A stretch of 46,575 nucleotides of DNA from Gemmatimonadota bacterium (GTDB lineage: Bacteria; Gemmatimonadota; Gemmatimonadetes; Longimicrobiales; Gaopeijiaceae): contig JAJDNC010000164.1 of assembly GCA_022340865.1 (NCBI GenBank), positions 1-46,575 on the forward strand, given 5' to 3'. A program made the translations under genes and the position numbers. Below are positions 33,682 through 43,251 of the stretch, piece after piece; within the stretch, counting starts at the first letter, position 1, and each line of letters begins with the position of its first letter. The notes beneath the pieces are model-generated. The model saw only the letters and a list, made by a program, of their open reading frames with translations, had not been told where the DNA came from and ran no database searches.

Positions 33682-35829
33682 TTGATCCAGGCCAAGACCC
33701 CCCGGCGTGACGCCTCGCAGCCGAGCCTCGCCCAGGCAAGAACAGAGGCGGCAAGGCTCCGCCGTGAGATCGAGCGCCACGCGCACCTCTATCATGTGGA
33801 GGACCGCCCCGAGATCTCCGACGAGGCGTACGACGCGCTCTTCCGGCGTCTTCAGGAGCTGGAGCGGATCCACCCGGAGCTCCTCACGCCCGACTCGCCG
33901 ACGCAGCGGGTGGGCGGCGAGCCGTTGGAGCGCTTCGAGACCGTGGCGCACACCGCCCCTATGCTGTCCCTGGACTCCACGCAGGACGCCGACGAGGTGC
34001 GCCGGTTCGACGAGCGCGTGCGCAAGGCGCTGGGCGAGGAGCGGCCCACGTACGTCCTCGAGCCCAAGCTGGACGGGGCGTCCATCGAGCTGGTGTACGA
34101 GGACGGCGTGCTCGTGCGTGCGGTCACCCGCGGCAACGGCAGGGAGGGCGAGGGCGTCACCGAGAACGTACGCACCATCCCCACGGTGCCACTTCGCCTG
34201 CGCACGGAGGAACGCGCCGCACCGGCCTTCGTGGCGCTGCGGGGCGAGGTCATGATGTACATCTCCGACTTCGAGGCCTTCAACGCCCGCCTGGTGGAGA
34301 CGGACCAGGAGCCGTACGCGTCGCCCCGGAACTCCGCGGCGGGGAGCATCCGCCAGCTCGACCCGCGCATCACCGCGTCGCGGAAGCTCGACGTGCTGGT
34401 CTACGACGTCCTCGAGGTGCGGAGCGAGACCTTCGCCACCGACACCGAAGGCGTCGACGCCATCCGGGAGTGGGGCTTCACGACCCCGCCTCGGCTGGAG
34501 ACCGCCGCCACGGTGGAGGAGATCCTCGCCTACCACGCAGAGTTCGACGCAAAGCGGGACGAGCTGGACTACGAGATCGACGGAGTGGTCATCAAGCTGG
34601 ACGACCTGGCGGCCCGTGCCCGCATGGGCACCACGTCGCACCACCCACGGTGGGCGCTCGCCTACAAGTTCGAGCCCCGCAAGGAGGTCACGCGCATCGA
34701 GAAGATCGCGGTCTCGGTGGGCCGGACAGGCGTGCTCACGCCCGTGGCGCTCCTGAGACCGGTGGTGGTGGGCGGCGTCACCATCTCCAGGGCATCGCTG
34801 CACAACCGCGAGGAGCTCAAGCGCAAGGACATCCGCGAGGGGGACACCGTCCGCATCCAGCGCGCGGGGGACGTCATTCCCCAGGTGGTGGAGGTGCTGC
34901 ACCAGGAGGCGGAGCGCTCCGGCCCCTTCGAGATGCCCACCGAGTGTCCCGCGTGCGGCACGCCGGTGGTCCAGGACGGGCCGCGCACCGTGTGTCCGAA
35001 CCGGTTCGGATGCCCGGCACAGCTCAAGGGGCGCATCGTCCACTTCGGCGCCCGGGAGGCGTTGGACATCGAGGGGCTGGGTGAGGAGACGGCGAAGCTC
35101 CTCGTGGACCGCGGGCTGGTGCAGGGGCTGGCCGACCTGTTCGACCTGAAGCGCGACCAGCTCATGGAGCTGGAGGGCTTCGCCGAGAAGTCGGCGACGA
35201 ACCTGGTGAACGCCATCGCCTCGAGGAAGGAGCCGGAGCTCCGCCGATTCCTCATCGCCCTGGGGGTGCCGGAGGTGGGTGTCGCGGTGGCCCGGGACCT
35301 GGCCGCCCACTTCGGGAAGCTGGCCGCCGTCCGCGCGGCGGACGCGGAGACCCTGGAGGGGGTGGCCGGCATCGGCCCGAAGATGTCGGCCGCCATCACG
35401 TCGTTCTTCCGCGACGCGCGCAACGCGGCGGCCATCGACGCCATTCTGGCCCATGGCGTGGAGCCGGAGGAGACGGAGCCCGCGCTGGTGCCGGCGGAAG
35501 GGGCCGACGCCGGGGCGGCCGTCTTCACGGGCACCATCCCCATCCCCCGCTCCCGGGCGGAGGAGATCTGGCGGAGCGTGGGCGGACGGGTGGTGGCGTC
35601 GGTGAGCGGCAAGACCGACCTCGTCGTGGCCGGAGAGAACGCCGGCTCCAAGCTGGAGAAGGCGGAGGAGCTAGGCGTCCCTGTGATCTCCTTCGCGGAC
35701 TTCGTGCGCAGGGTGGAGGATCTCGGCGGATCCGTGCCCGATGCCGACGAGCCTCCTCCGGGGGGATCCCGCGCTGCACCTTCCCGGGGCTCGGCAAGCG
35801 CCGCCGATCCGGAGTCGCCGGAGGGCTGA
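33682..35829 (+). CDS. ligA: NAD+-dependent DNA ligase LigA
   Basis: 715 residues from a TTG at 33682, preceded by GGAG. LigA seals nicks in replication and repair. The Ia domain has HAHLYHVEDRPEISD (33-47). The adenylation site is EPKLDG (Lys129). Then come the OB fold, a four-cysteine zinc finger (CPAC...CPNRFGCPAQ), helix-hairpin-helix repeats and a BRCT domain (about residues 610-680). A Pro/Ser/Gly-rich tail of about 35 residues follows the BRCT, longer than in E. coli LigA (671 residues). An in-frame ATG at 33583 is open but its sequence is not homologous. It overlaps polX by one base. Confidence 0.96.
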   Translation: MIQAKTPRRDASQPSLAQARTEAARLRREIERHAHLYHVEDRPEISDEAYDALFRRLQELERIHPELLTPDSPTQRVGGEPLERFETVAHTAPMLSLDSTQDADEVRRFDERVRKALGEERPTYVLEPKLDGASIELVYEDGVLVRAVTRGNGREGEGVTENVRTIPTVPLRLRTEERAAPAFVALRGEVMMYISDFEAFNARLVETDQEPYASPRNSAAGSIRQLDPRITASRKLDVLVYDVLEVRSETFATDTEGVDAIREWGFTTPPRLETAATVEEILAYHAEFDAKRDELDYEIDGVVIKLDDLAARARMGTTSHHPRWALAYKFEPRKEVTRIEKIAVSVGRTGVLTPVALLRPVVVGGVTISRASLHNREELKRKDIREGDTVRIQRAGDVIPQVVEVLHQEAERSGPFEMPTECPACGTPVVQDGPRTVCPNRFGCPAQLKGRIVHFGAREALDIEGLGEETAKLLVDRGLVQGLADLFDLKRDQLMELEGFAEKSATNLVNAIASRKEPELRRFLIALGVPEVGVAVARDLAAHFGKLAAVRAADAETLEGVAGIGPKMSAAITSFFRDARNAAAIDAILAHGVEPEETEPALVPAEGADAGAAVFTGTIPIPRSRAEEIWRSVGGRVVASVSGKTDLVVAGENAGSKLEKAEELGVPVISFADFVRRVEDLGGSVPDADEPPPGGSRAAPSRGSASAADPESPEG

Positions 35830-37592
35830 TGGAGAACCTCGACGTCGCCCGCACGCTGGAGGAGCTCGCCGATCTCCTCGAGATCCAGGGGGCCAATCCC
35901 TTCCGGATCCGCGCCTATCGCAACGCGGTCAACACCGTGGAGAGCCTGAGCCGCCCACTCCGCGACATGGTGGACGCCGGCGAGGACCTCACCGAGCTGC
36001 CGGCGGTGGGCAAGGAGATCGCGGGGCACATCACGGAGCTGCTGACCAAGGGCAACCTCACCCGCCTGGACGAGGTCGCCGCCGAGTTCCCGCGCACGCT
36101 GGTGGAGCTCATGCGCCTGGACGGCGTGGGCCCCAAGAAGGCGCGTAAACTGTTCACAGAGCTGGACGTGCGCACCGTGGATGATCTCCAGGCGGCGCTG
36201 GAGGCCGGCAGGGTCGAGGCCCTGGAGGGCTTCGGCGAGAAGAGCGCCCAGAAGATCCTGCACGCGATAGAGGAGCACCGTCGCCACGTCGGCCGCTTCC
36301 TCCTGGACGACGTGGAACAGCTCCTCGCGGGAGTGCGCGCGCACATGGAGTCCGCGCCCGGGGTGAAGCGCCTGGAGGTCGCAGGGAGCCTGCGCCGGCG
36401 CAAGGAGACCATCGGAGACGTGGATCTCCTGGCCGAGTGCGAGGGGGACGGCACCGACGTCGTGGCCCACTTCGTCGCGTTTCCGGGTGCCGCGCGCGTG
36501 GAGGCGGCCGGGGGCACCAAGGGCAACATCGTGCTTCCCTCGGGCCTGTCCATCGACCTGCGCGTGATTCCGCACCGCTCCTTCGGCGCCGCGCTCCAGT
36601 ACTTCTCGGGCTCGAAGGAGCACAACGTCGCGGTGCGGACCCACGCAGTTCGCCAGGGGCTGAGGGTGAACGAGTGGGGCGTCTTCCGCGTGCCCGACGG
36701 CGTCGATCCCGGGACCCTGGGCAAGGAGGACGGCGAGCGTCTGGCGGGGGAGGACGAAGCAGGCGTGTACGCGGCCCTGGGCATGGCCTGGGTGCCGCCG
36801 GAGCTCCGGGAGAACCGGGGCGAGGTCGAGGCGGCGCTGTCGGGAGGGCTACCACGGCTGGTGGACGTGGAGGACATCCGCGGCGACCTGCAGATGCACT
36901 CGACCTGGAGCGACGGCAAGGTCTCCGTCGAGGAGATGGCGCTCGCGTGCCGGGAGCGTGGGTACGAGTACATGGCCATCACGGACCACAGCCAGGCCAT
37001 GGCCATGGTTCAGGGTCTCACGCCGGAGCGGGCGCGGGCGCAGTGGCAGGAGATCGAGGACGTGCGCCGGAGCGTGGAAGGCATCGCCATTCTGCGCAGC
37101 GCCGAGGTGGATATCCTCAAGGATGGCGGCCTCGACCTGCCGGACGACATTCTGGAGGGACTGGACGTAGTGGTCGTTTCCGTCCACTCCTTTATGGATC
37201 AGGACAAGAAGACCATGACCGATCGGGTGCTCGAGGCCATCCGGCATCCGGAGGTGGACGTTCTCGCGCATCCCACGGGGAGGCTGCTGAATCGGAGGGA
37301 AGCCTTCGAGCTCGACGTGGAGGCGGTGCTGGAGGCCGCCGCGGAGCTCGACGTGGCCCTGGAGCTGAACGCGAACCCGAACCGGCTGGACCTGAGTGAC
37401 GTGCACGTACATCGGGCCAAGGAGCTCGGCGTCAAGGTGGTGGTGAGCACCGACGCCCATTCACCCCGGGGGCTGGACTACATGCGCTTCGGGGTGGACC
37501 AGGCCCGGCGCGGGTGGCTGGAGGCTCGGGACGTGCTGAACACGATGTCGCTGGCGGAGCTCAGGACGTGGCTCGCGAGACGGTCGGCGTGA
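35829..37592 (+). CDS. polX: bacterial DNA polymerase X with PHP domain
   Basis: 587 residues. Helix-hairpin-helix segments (about 50-150) come first, then the pol-beta nucleotidyltransferase palm with GSLRRRKETIGDVDLL (catalytic Asp197, Asp199) and SIDLRV (Asp243). The C-terminal PHP domain (350-587) has DLQMHSTWSDG, AITDHSQ and DAHSPRG as metal-ligand motifs, giving a 3'-5' exonuclease or AP-endonuclease activity in studied PolX enzymes. It probably fills short gaps in base-excision repair. ATG 35829 shares its A with the ligA stop (TGATG), so ligase and polymerase are translationally coupled. Confidence 0.95.
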   Translation: MENLDVARTLEELADLLEIQGANPFRIRAYRNAVNTVESLSRPLRDMVDAGEDLTELPAVGKEIAGHITELLTKGNLTRLDEVAAEFPRTLVELMRLDGVGPKKARKLFTELDVRTVDDLQAALEAGRVEALEGFGEKSAQKILHAIEEHRRHVGRFLLDDVEQLLAGVRAHMESAPGVKRLEVAGSLRRRKETIGDVDLLAECEGDGTDVVAHFVAFPGAARVEAAGGTKGNIVLPSGLSIDLRVIPHRSFGAALQYFSGSKEHNVAVRTHAVRQGLRVNEWGVFRVPDGVDPGTLGKEDGERLAGEDEAGVYAALGMAWVPPELRENRGEVEAALSGGLPRLVDVEDIRGDLQMHSTWSDGKVSVEEMALACRERGYEYMAITDHSQAMAMVQGLTPERARAQWQEIEDVRRSVEGIAILRSAEVDILKDGGLDLPDDILEGLDVVVVSVHSFMDQDKKTMTDRVLEAIRHPEVDVLAHPTGRLLNRREAFELDVEAVLEAAAELDVALELNANPNRLDLSDVHVHRAKELGVKVVVSTDAHSPRGLDYMRFGVDQARRGWLEARDVLNTMSLAELRTWLARRSA

Positions 37593-37605
37593 AGGGCGAG
37601 ACCGG

Positions 37606-38568
37606 GTGACTGGCCTCGTCATCGATGTCGTCCTTCTGGTGGCCGGCATCGGCGTCCTCTACTTCGGCGCCGAGTGGCTCGTGCGCGGCTCCGCCAGGCT
37701 CGCGGGCTCCCTGGGCGTGAGCCCCATCGTGGTGGGCCTCACGGTGGTGTCCTTCGGCACGTCGGCGCCCGAGCTCGTGGTGAGCACCATGGCCGCGCTG
37801 CGCGGCAACCCGGACCTGGCCCTCGGCAACGTTCTCGGATCGAACCTGGCCAACATCGGCCTGATCCTCGGGGTGGCCGCCCTCATCCGGCCACTGGAGG
37901 TGGCCGCCCGGGTGGTGTGGCGCGAGATGCCCCTCATGCTGGCCATCACCGCGGGGCTCTATCTGCTGGCGTCGGACTCCATGCTCTCCCGGGGGGACGG
38001 GGTCATCCTGCTCCTCGCGCTGGTGGCGTACCTCGTCTTCGTGTTCCAGTCGGTGGAGGCCGAGGCGCCGGAGATCCTGGGCGAGTACGAGGAGTTCATG
38101 AAGGCGTCCGCCGAGGTCGAGACCAGGATCCACCTCTCCGACGTGGGTCTCATCGTCGTCGGGTGCACGGGCCTGGTGGTGGGCGGCTACGCCATCGTAA
38201 GGGGCGCGGTGGCCATAGCCGCCGCGCTGGGCGTCTCCCAGATGATCATCGGCCTCACGGTGGTGGCGGTGGGCACGTCCCTCCCGGAGCTGGCGACGTC
38301 CGTGGTGGCGACCGTGCGCAAGGAAGCCGACATAGCTGTGGGAAACGTCATCGGGTCGAACATCTTCAACATCGCCGGCATCCTGGGCGTGGCTTCCGTC
38401 ATCCAGCCCATGCACGTGCCCTCCGCGGTGCTGCGCCACGAGATCCCCGCCGTCCTGGGCATGTCCATTCTCCTGCTCCCGCTGCTGCGCACGGGATGGA
38501 GGATCCAGCGGTGGGAGGGAGCCCTCCTGCTGGTATGCTACGTCACGCTGGGCGCGTGGCTGTTGTGA
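37606..38568 (+). CDS. CaCA-family cation exchanger (copy 2)
   Basis: 320 residues starting at GTG 37606, 13 bp after polX. Two alpha-repeats: VVSFGTSAPELVV with GNVLGSNLANIG, and VAVGTSLPELATS with GNVIGSNIFNIAG. It therefore has an Asn in both repeats, unlike copy 1. A cytosolic loop of about 30 residues (EAPEILGEYEEFMKASAEVE) separates the halves. Na+(H+)/Ca2+ exchange is the family role. It converges with the S41 gene. Confidence 0.9.
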   Translation: MTGLVIDVVLLVAGIGVLYFGAEWLVRGSARLAGSLGVSPIVVGLTVVSFGTSAPELVVSTMAALRGNPDLALGNVLGSNLANIGLILGVAALIRPLEVAARVVWREMPLMLAITAGLYLLASDSMLSRGDGVILLLALVAYLVFVFQSVEAEAPEILGEYEEFMKASAEVETRIHLSDVGLIVVGCTGLVVGGYAIVRGAVAIAAALGVSQMIIGLTVVAVGTSLPELATSVVATVRKEADIAVGNVIGSNIFNIAGILGVASVIQPMHVPSAVLRHEIPAVLGMSILLLPLLRTGWRIQRWEGALLLVCYVTLGAWLL

Positions 38569-38600
38569 GCGACGCTCGAGACCCCGGGCCGCGGCTCGTC

Positions 38601-40844
38601 CTACTTCTTCAGCGTGAACGGTCTTCCCAGCGCTCGGCTCACCGCCGCTTCCAGGACCTCGTCCCTGCCGGCGCGGATCCCGGCGAGGGTCGGGGTGACC
38701 TCGAGATCGGGAATGATGCCGACGCGCTGCGTGGGCTTCTCGTCAGGATAGAAGACGCCGATCCCGCTGATCATGGTGCGCAGGCCACCCGGCAGGGGAA
38801 TGGCAGACACGTTGCCGTCGGCGCCCGCGGTCGTGCTGCCCACCACGAGGGCTCCGGCCGCCCTGAACGCCATGGTCGTATACTCGGCCTGACTCTGGGA
38901 GACCGCGTCCACCAGGACCACGACCTTCCCCGGGAAGTGCGGCCGAAGGGGCTGGAGAAGCACGGGCTCGGTCCACTCGAAGGCACCGGGGTTCGACAGG
39001 TCGCCGTGAGTGAAGCGGGCGAAGGGCGTGGGCTCGGTCACGAGATGACCGCCGAGGGTGAAGACGACGAACTCGTCGGGGTAGTTGCGAATGTCGATCA
39101 CCAGCACCTTCGCGTCGGCCGCCTGGCGGAGATAGTCGTCCATGTCCGCGTTCTTCACGGCTGAGAGCTTCAGGTACGCCACCTCCGGCGTGAGCATCCG
39201 GAACGCCGGACCTGCGAGGTCGTGGGTCATGCCCGCCCTCACGTCCATGCTGTCGTGCGGGACCCGCCGGGCGGTCACGTCGAAGGCGCCGCTCGCACGA
39301 CGCCCCCGTATGCGTACGGGCCCCTCCGGCCCCGCGGTCAAGGCGCGGCCCATGTCCCGTAGCCTGGCCGACTCGTTGGAGTCCGCGTAGTAGGGCCGCC
39401 ATGCGGCGACGAGGGAGTCGATGGGGATTCCGTCGATGGCCTCGATGACGTCGCCGACCTGGAGGCCGGTGGCCGGCCCGAGGGTGGGTTGGGCGTACCC
39501 CGTCACCACGGCCTTGCCCTGGACGAAGCGCACGATGACGGGGAGTTGCGCGGAGCCTCGCGGGGGTCGAACCGCGATGTCGCTCCACAGGTTCGCGTGG
39601 GTGTCGTGGATCCGCGCGATGAGCCGCATCATGGTCATCCGGTACGCGTCGTGGTCGGCGGCGGCCATGAGGCGCGGCACGAAGTCGGCCAGCACCCCGT
39701 CCCAGTCCTCGCCGACGATGTCTCGATTGGGATACCAGTACTCGACGATGTTCCAGAGGCGGTACAGGGCCAGCAGCCGGAACCCGGCGTCGGGGGTGCT
39801 CATGTGCGCATAGGCCGCCTCGGTGCCGAAGTCCGGATTCCCCACACCCCTGTTCAAGGACACGTAGTACTGCTCGGGTTCCGTCGAGCGACGGTCGTAG
39901 ATGAGCTCGAGTCGGTGGCTCAACTCGGTGCCCAGCGCACGCGTGTCGTGGATCCATGCGACATCCGGCAGCAGGTATGCGCCGGTGGGCGACGTCGCAC
40001 ACGGAGCGCACGGCGGCGGGTCACCGAGTCTGGCCAGCCATTCAGCCATGGCTCGATCGGCCGCCGCGCCGTCGGGCGCCCGGAGGACGGCGGGCATGAC
40101 CCTGAAGAGCTCATAGTCCCAGTTGACGTCACCCGCGACGACACGGGGATGACTGTATTTGACGAACCCCCAGACCTTGCCCAGGAGGGTCAGATTCCGG
40201 ACCTGTGTCGCCGAGAGGGACTGCGTGTGGATCCCCGAGCCGGAGTCGAAGGCGGTGTCCAGCTCCACGGGGCTCGGCACGCGCGGCGGCGCGTCCCCGA
40301 TGGGCCTCCCGTCCACGAGCAGATCCAGGTCGTCCGCCCACACGTCTCCCCCTCCCGCCAGAAGAGCGCCGAGAAAGAGGGTCCGGGCACGCCGGTCCAG
40401 AGGAAGCTGGATCCGGTATTCGGTCCACCCGGTGGTCCCCGCCAGGTGTCTGCCCTGCATGTTGTCGAACTGGAGGCCGACGCTTCCTCCGTCTTCGCGC
40501 AGCCAGAGGCCGGCGAAGCCGGTGACGTCATCGGTCTTCAGCCAGCCCCGGAGCTCGAGGGTCTTCCCCGAGAAGGTCACGGGCAGCGACATCGACAGAA
40601 TCGCGGCTCCACCGCCAGGGGAGTCTGTGGGCGAGCGCACCAGGTGTGCCGCATAGCGTCCCCCGTGGACGACGGTGGAGTCCAGCAACACCGTGTGGGG
40701 CGTTGCGTTCCAGCCCACGAGTCGGCCCTCGGGACCGGACGACTCGAAGGTCCACGCGCCGTGGTGGTCCGCCTGCGCGGCAATCCGGGAGGGGATCACG
40801 CAGGCGAAGACGCAGAAGATGGCGGACGCGCGCAGCAGCTTCAT
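38601..40844 (-). CDS. S41-family periplasmic peptidase
   Basis: 747 residues. A signal peptide (1-25, ending IAAQA) comes first, then a beta-rich N-terminal domain (about 28-185) like a carbohydrate-binding fold. A helical linker follows, then a PDZ-like domain around LQVGDVIEAIDGIPIDSL, and the S41 catalytic domain. The nucleophile serine is in VSQSQAEYTT, following KVVVLVDA. The substrate is unknown; such proteins degrade misfolded or tail-tagged proteins outside the cytoplasm. It stands alone between the exchanger and the PLP enzyme. Confidence 0.88.
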   Translation of the reverse strand: MKLLRASAIFCVFACVIPSRIAAQADHHGAWTFESSGPEGRLVGWNATPHTVLLDSTVVHGGRYAAHLVRSPTDSPGGGAAILSMSLPVTFSGKTLELRGWLKTDDVTGFAGLWLREDGGSVGLQFDNMQGRHLAGTTGWTEYRIQLPLDRRARTLFLGALLAGGGDVWADDLDLLVDGRPIGDAPPRVPSPVELDTAFDSGSGIHTQSLSATQVRNLTLLGKVWGFVKYSHPRVVAGDVNWDYELFRVMPAVLRAPDGAAADRAMAEWLARLGDPPPCAPCATSPTGAYLLPDVAWIHDTRALGTELSHRLELIYDRRSTEPEQYYVSLNRGVGNPDFGTEAAYAHMSTPDAGFRLLALYRLWNIVEYWYPNRDIVGEDWDGVLADFVPRLMAAADHDAYRMTMMRLIARIHDTHANLWSDIAVRPPRGSAQLPVIVRFVQGKAVVTGYAQPTLGPATGLQVGDVIEAIDGIPIDSLVAAWRPYYADSNESARLRDMGRALTAGPEGPVRIRGRRASGAFDVTARRVPHDSMDVRAGMTHDLAGPAFRMLTPEVAYLKLSAVKNADMDDYLRQAADAKVLVIDIRNYPDEFVVFTLGGHLVTEPTPFARFTHGDLSNPGAFEWTEPVLLQPLRPHFPGKVVVLVDAVSQSQAEYTTMAFRAAGALVVGSTTAGADGNVSAIPLPGGLRTMISGIGVFYPDEKPTQRVGIIPDLEVTPTLAGIRAGRDEVLEAAVSRALGRPFTLKK

Positions 40845-40923
40845 CTCACCCCTCCCGAACCGATGTTTCGCCTAACCCATGGAGGCACAATAGGCGTGAA
40901 TGGATGCGAGGCAAGCGGACGGA

Positions 40924-42201
40924 CTACACCTTCTCCAGCGCTTGCTCCAGGTCGGCGATGAGATCGTCGGGGTGCTCGATGCCCACGCTGATGCGCACCA
41001 TGGACGGGGTAATCCCGATGTGCATCCGATCCTCGGGGGGCACGTCGGCATGGGTCATGGTGCCGGGGTGCTCCGCGAGGCTCTCGGTTCCGCCCAGGCT
41101 CACCGCCAGCTTGATGAGCTTGAGGGCATTGAGCAGCCGGAAGGCTTCGGCCTCGCCGCCGCGCACCTCGAATGAGATCATGGCACCCGGGCCCACGCAC
41201 TGCTTCCGGTAGATCTCGAACTGCGGGTCTCCCTCCTCCAGATGCCCCAGATAGTGCACGCGTTCCACCTTGGGGTGGTCCGCCAGAAAGTCGGCCACGT
41301 AGCGCGCGTTCTTCATCTCGCTGGTCATGCGCAGCTTGAGCGTTTCCAGGCTGCGCAGGAGGAGCCAGCTCGTCCACGGCCCGGCCATGGTTCCGAATAT
41401 GGTGCGCGTCACCTTGACCGGCTCGACGAGCTCCGTGGGCCCCAGGCATCCGCCGGCGATGAGGTCCGAGTGCCCGCCCACGTACTTCGTCAGCGAGTAC
41501 AGCACCAGATCCGCGCCCAGCTTGAGCGGATGCTGGAAGAGCGGTCCCAGGAACGTGTTGTCCACCACCAGCAGGGCGCGCCGCTCGTCGTCGCCGCTTT
41601 CGGCGGCGATGCGGGCGCACGCCTCGATGTCCATGAGCACGTTGGTGGGGTTGGCGGGCGTCTCCACGAAGATCATGCGCAGGCGCTTCCGCCTGTCACC
41701 TTCCCCCAGGACGCGCTCCAGCCCCTCGATGCCCTCGACGGCGGGGAAGCCCACGGCCTCGATCCCGAACTGTGGAAGCACCTCGTGGAAGAGATACTCG
41801 GTGCCTCCGTAGACGGGCTCGGGAAAGACCAGCACGTCGCGGGGACGCAGGAACGTGAAGACCGTCGTCGAGATTGCGGCCATCCCGCTCTCGAAGACCG
41901 CCGCCTCTTCGGCGCAGTCCCAGACGGTGAGACGGTCCTCGAGGATCTCGAGGCCGGGGTTGTTGAGGCGGGAGTAGATGAGCCCGGACATCTCCGCCGG
42001 CTTCTTCTCGCGCAGCCCGTACGCGACCTCGAAGAAGGCCTTGCCGGCCTCGGCGGACTCGAAGACGAAGGTGGAGGTCTGGAAGATGGGGGGCTTCGCG
42101 GCCCCCTCCGACCATTCGGGGGCGTACCCGTAGCTCATCATGAGGCTCTCGGGCTTCACCTCGTGGTCGCCGATGTGCTTCTTCTTCTCCTTGTCCCACA
42201 T
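40924..42201 (-). CDS. cystathionine gamma-synthase/methionine gamma-lyase family PLP enzyme
   Basis: 425 residues of the Cys/Met-metabolism PLP family. The PLP lysine is Lys239 in SLTKYVGGHSD; Asp214 in VVDNTF binds the pyridine nitrogen; YSRLNNPGLEILEDRL and FVETPANPTN are family motifs. Proteins with this exact family pattern include cystathionine gamma-synthase, cystathionine gamma-lyase, O-acetylhomoserine sulfhydrylase and methionine gamma-lyase, which cannot be told apart from motifs alone. It carries an unusually long, charged N-terminus (MWDKEKKKHIGDHEV). Divergent from fabI with a 113-bp gap. Confidence 0.9.
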   Translation of the reverse strand: MWDKEKKKHIGDHEVKPESLMMSYGYAPEWSEGAAKPPIFQTSTFVFESAEAGKAFFEVAYGLREKKPAEMSGLIYSRLNNPGLEILEDRLTVWDCAEEAAVFESGMAAISTTVFTFLRPRDVLVFPEPVYGGTEYLFHEVLPQFGIEAVGFPAVEGIEGLERVLGEGDRRKRLRMIFVETPANPTNVLMDIEACARIAAESGDDERRALLVVDNTFLGPLFQHPLKLGADLVLYSLTKYVGGHSDLIAGGCLGPTELVEPVKVTRTIFGTMAGPWTSWLLLRSLETLKLRMTSEMKNARYVADFLADHPKVERVHYLGHLEEGDPQFEIYRKQCVGPGAMISFEVRGGEAEAFRLLNALKLIKLAVSLGGTESLAEHPGTMTHADVPPEDRMHIGITPSMVRISVGIEHPDDLIADLEQALEKV

Positions 42202-42314
42202 GGGGAGGTACCTGGGTTAGCCGGGCGCGTGACCGCGGACCACCGCCGCGACGGCTGGAACGGCGGGGGCCCGTTTGTGGCGCGGGAGGTGCCTGAAAGC
42301 TAACGTTTGGGCCC

Positions 42315-43214
42315 ATGCTATCCATCGACTTGAGCGGCAAGCGCGCGTTCGTGGCGGGCGTCGGCGAGGACAGCGGGTACGGGTGGGCCATCGTGCGGGC
42401 GCTGTCGCGAGCCGGCGCGTCCGTCTGCCTGGGCACCTGGCCGCCCATGCTGAAGATCCTCACCAAGAGCCTCGAGCGGGGGCGCCTCGACACGGCGCTC
42501 CCCGAGGGCGGCGAGATCTCCTTCGAGAAGATCTACCCGTTGGACGCCGCCTTCGACACGCCCGACGAAGTCCCCGACGACGTGCGCACCGACAAGCGCT
42601 ACGTGGACCTGAGCGGGTACACCATCCAAGAGGTCGCGGACCAGCTCCGTACCGACTGGGGCGAGCCGTGCCTGGACGTCGTGGTCCACTCCCTGGCCAA
42701 CGGCCCGGAGGTGCACAAGCCCCTGGTGGACACCAGCCGGGCCGGCTACCTCGCCGCGGTGAGCGCCAGCGCGTACTCCCTGGTGAGCCTGGTCCAGCGC
42801 TTCGGGCCGCTCATGCGGCCGGGGGGCGCGGTGGTGTCCCTCAGCTATCTGGCCGCCGAGCGCGCGGTGCCGGGCTACGGCGGGGGCATGAGCTCGGCCA
42901 AGGCGGCGCTGGAGGCCGACACCCGGCTGCTGGCATACGAGGCGGGCCGGCGGTGGGGGATCCGGGTCAACGTCATCAGCGCGGGTCCACTGGCGAGCCG
43001 CGCGGCCAAGGCCATCGGCCTCATCGACAGGATGGTCTCGTACTACGCCGTCAACTCGGCCTTGCCCGGGGTGCAGACGCCGGACGACGTGGGTGCGACG
43101 GCGGCATTCCTGTGCTCCCCGCTGGCGGCGGGCATCAGCGGCGAGACGCTCCACGTGGACCTGGGGTACCACGCCATGGGCATGGCGGTGGGCTCCTCCC
43201 CGGAGCCGGAGTAG
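42315..43214 (+). CDS. fabI: enoyl-ACP reductase FabI, plant/Chlamydia type
   Basis: 299 residues. It catalyses the last step of each fatty-acid elongation cycle, NADH-dependent. It has an N-terminal GVGEDSGYGW nucleotide-binding loop (15-24), a long insert around 50-115 (PMLKILTKSLERG...VDLSGYTIQEVA), and the active-site Tyr188 and Lys196 in PGYGGGMSSAKAALEADTR. SAGPLASRAAKAIG follows. This insert and motif set is the plant plastid/Chlamydia/Bacteroidetes-like class, longer than E. coli FabI (262 residues). The next gene starts 38 bp later. Confidence 0.95.
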   Translation: MLSIDLSGKRAFVAGVGEDSGYGWAIVRALSRAGASVCLGTWPPMLKILTKSLERGRLDTALPEGGEISFEKIYPLDAAFDTPDEVPDDVRTDKRYVDLSGYTIQEVADQLRTDWGEPCLDVVVHSLANGPEVHKPLVDTSRAGYLAAVSASAYSLVSLVQRFGPLMRPGGAVVSLSYLAAERAVPGYGGGMSSAKAALEADTRLLAYEAGRRWGIRVNVISAGPLASRAAKAIGLIDRMVSYYAVNSALPGVQTPDDVGATAAFLCSPLAAGISGETLHVDLGYHAMGMAVGSSPEPE

Positions 43215-43251
43215 CCCGGCTACGGACCCGCCGCGGGCCCGCGCCCCCACG

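Noticed and set aside
33538..35454. Long minus-strand open frame antisense to ligA (about 638 codons)
   Set aside because: It is the mirror of a well-supported LigA frame, typical of high-GC DNA; its translation has no recognisable domain.
42202..42314. Possible SAM or cobalamin riboswitch between the Cys/Met PLP gene and fabI
   Set aside because: Checked because sulfur-amino-acid genes often carry one, but I find no S-box or B12-box sequence and the gap is too short.
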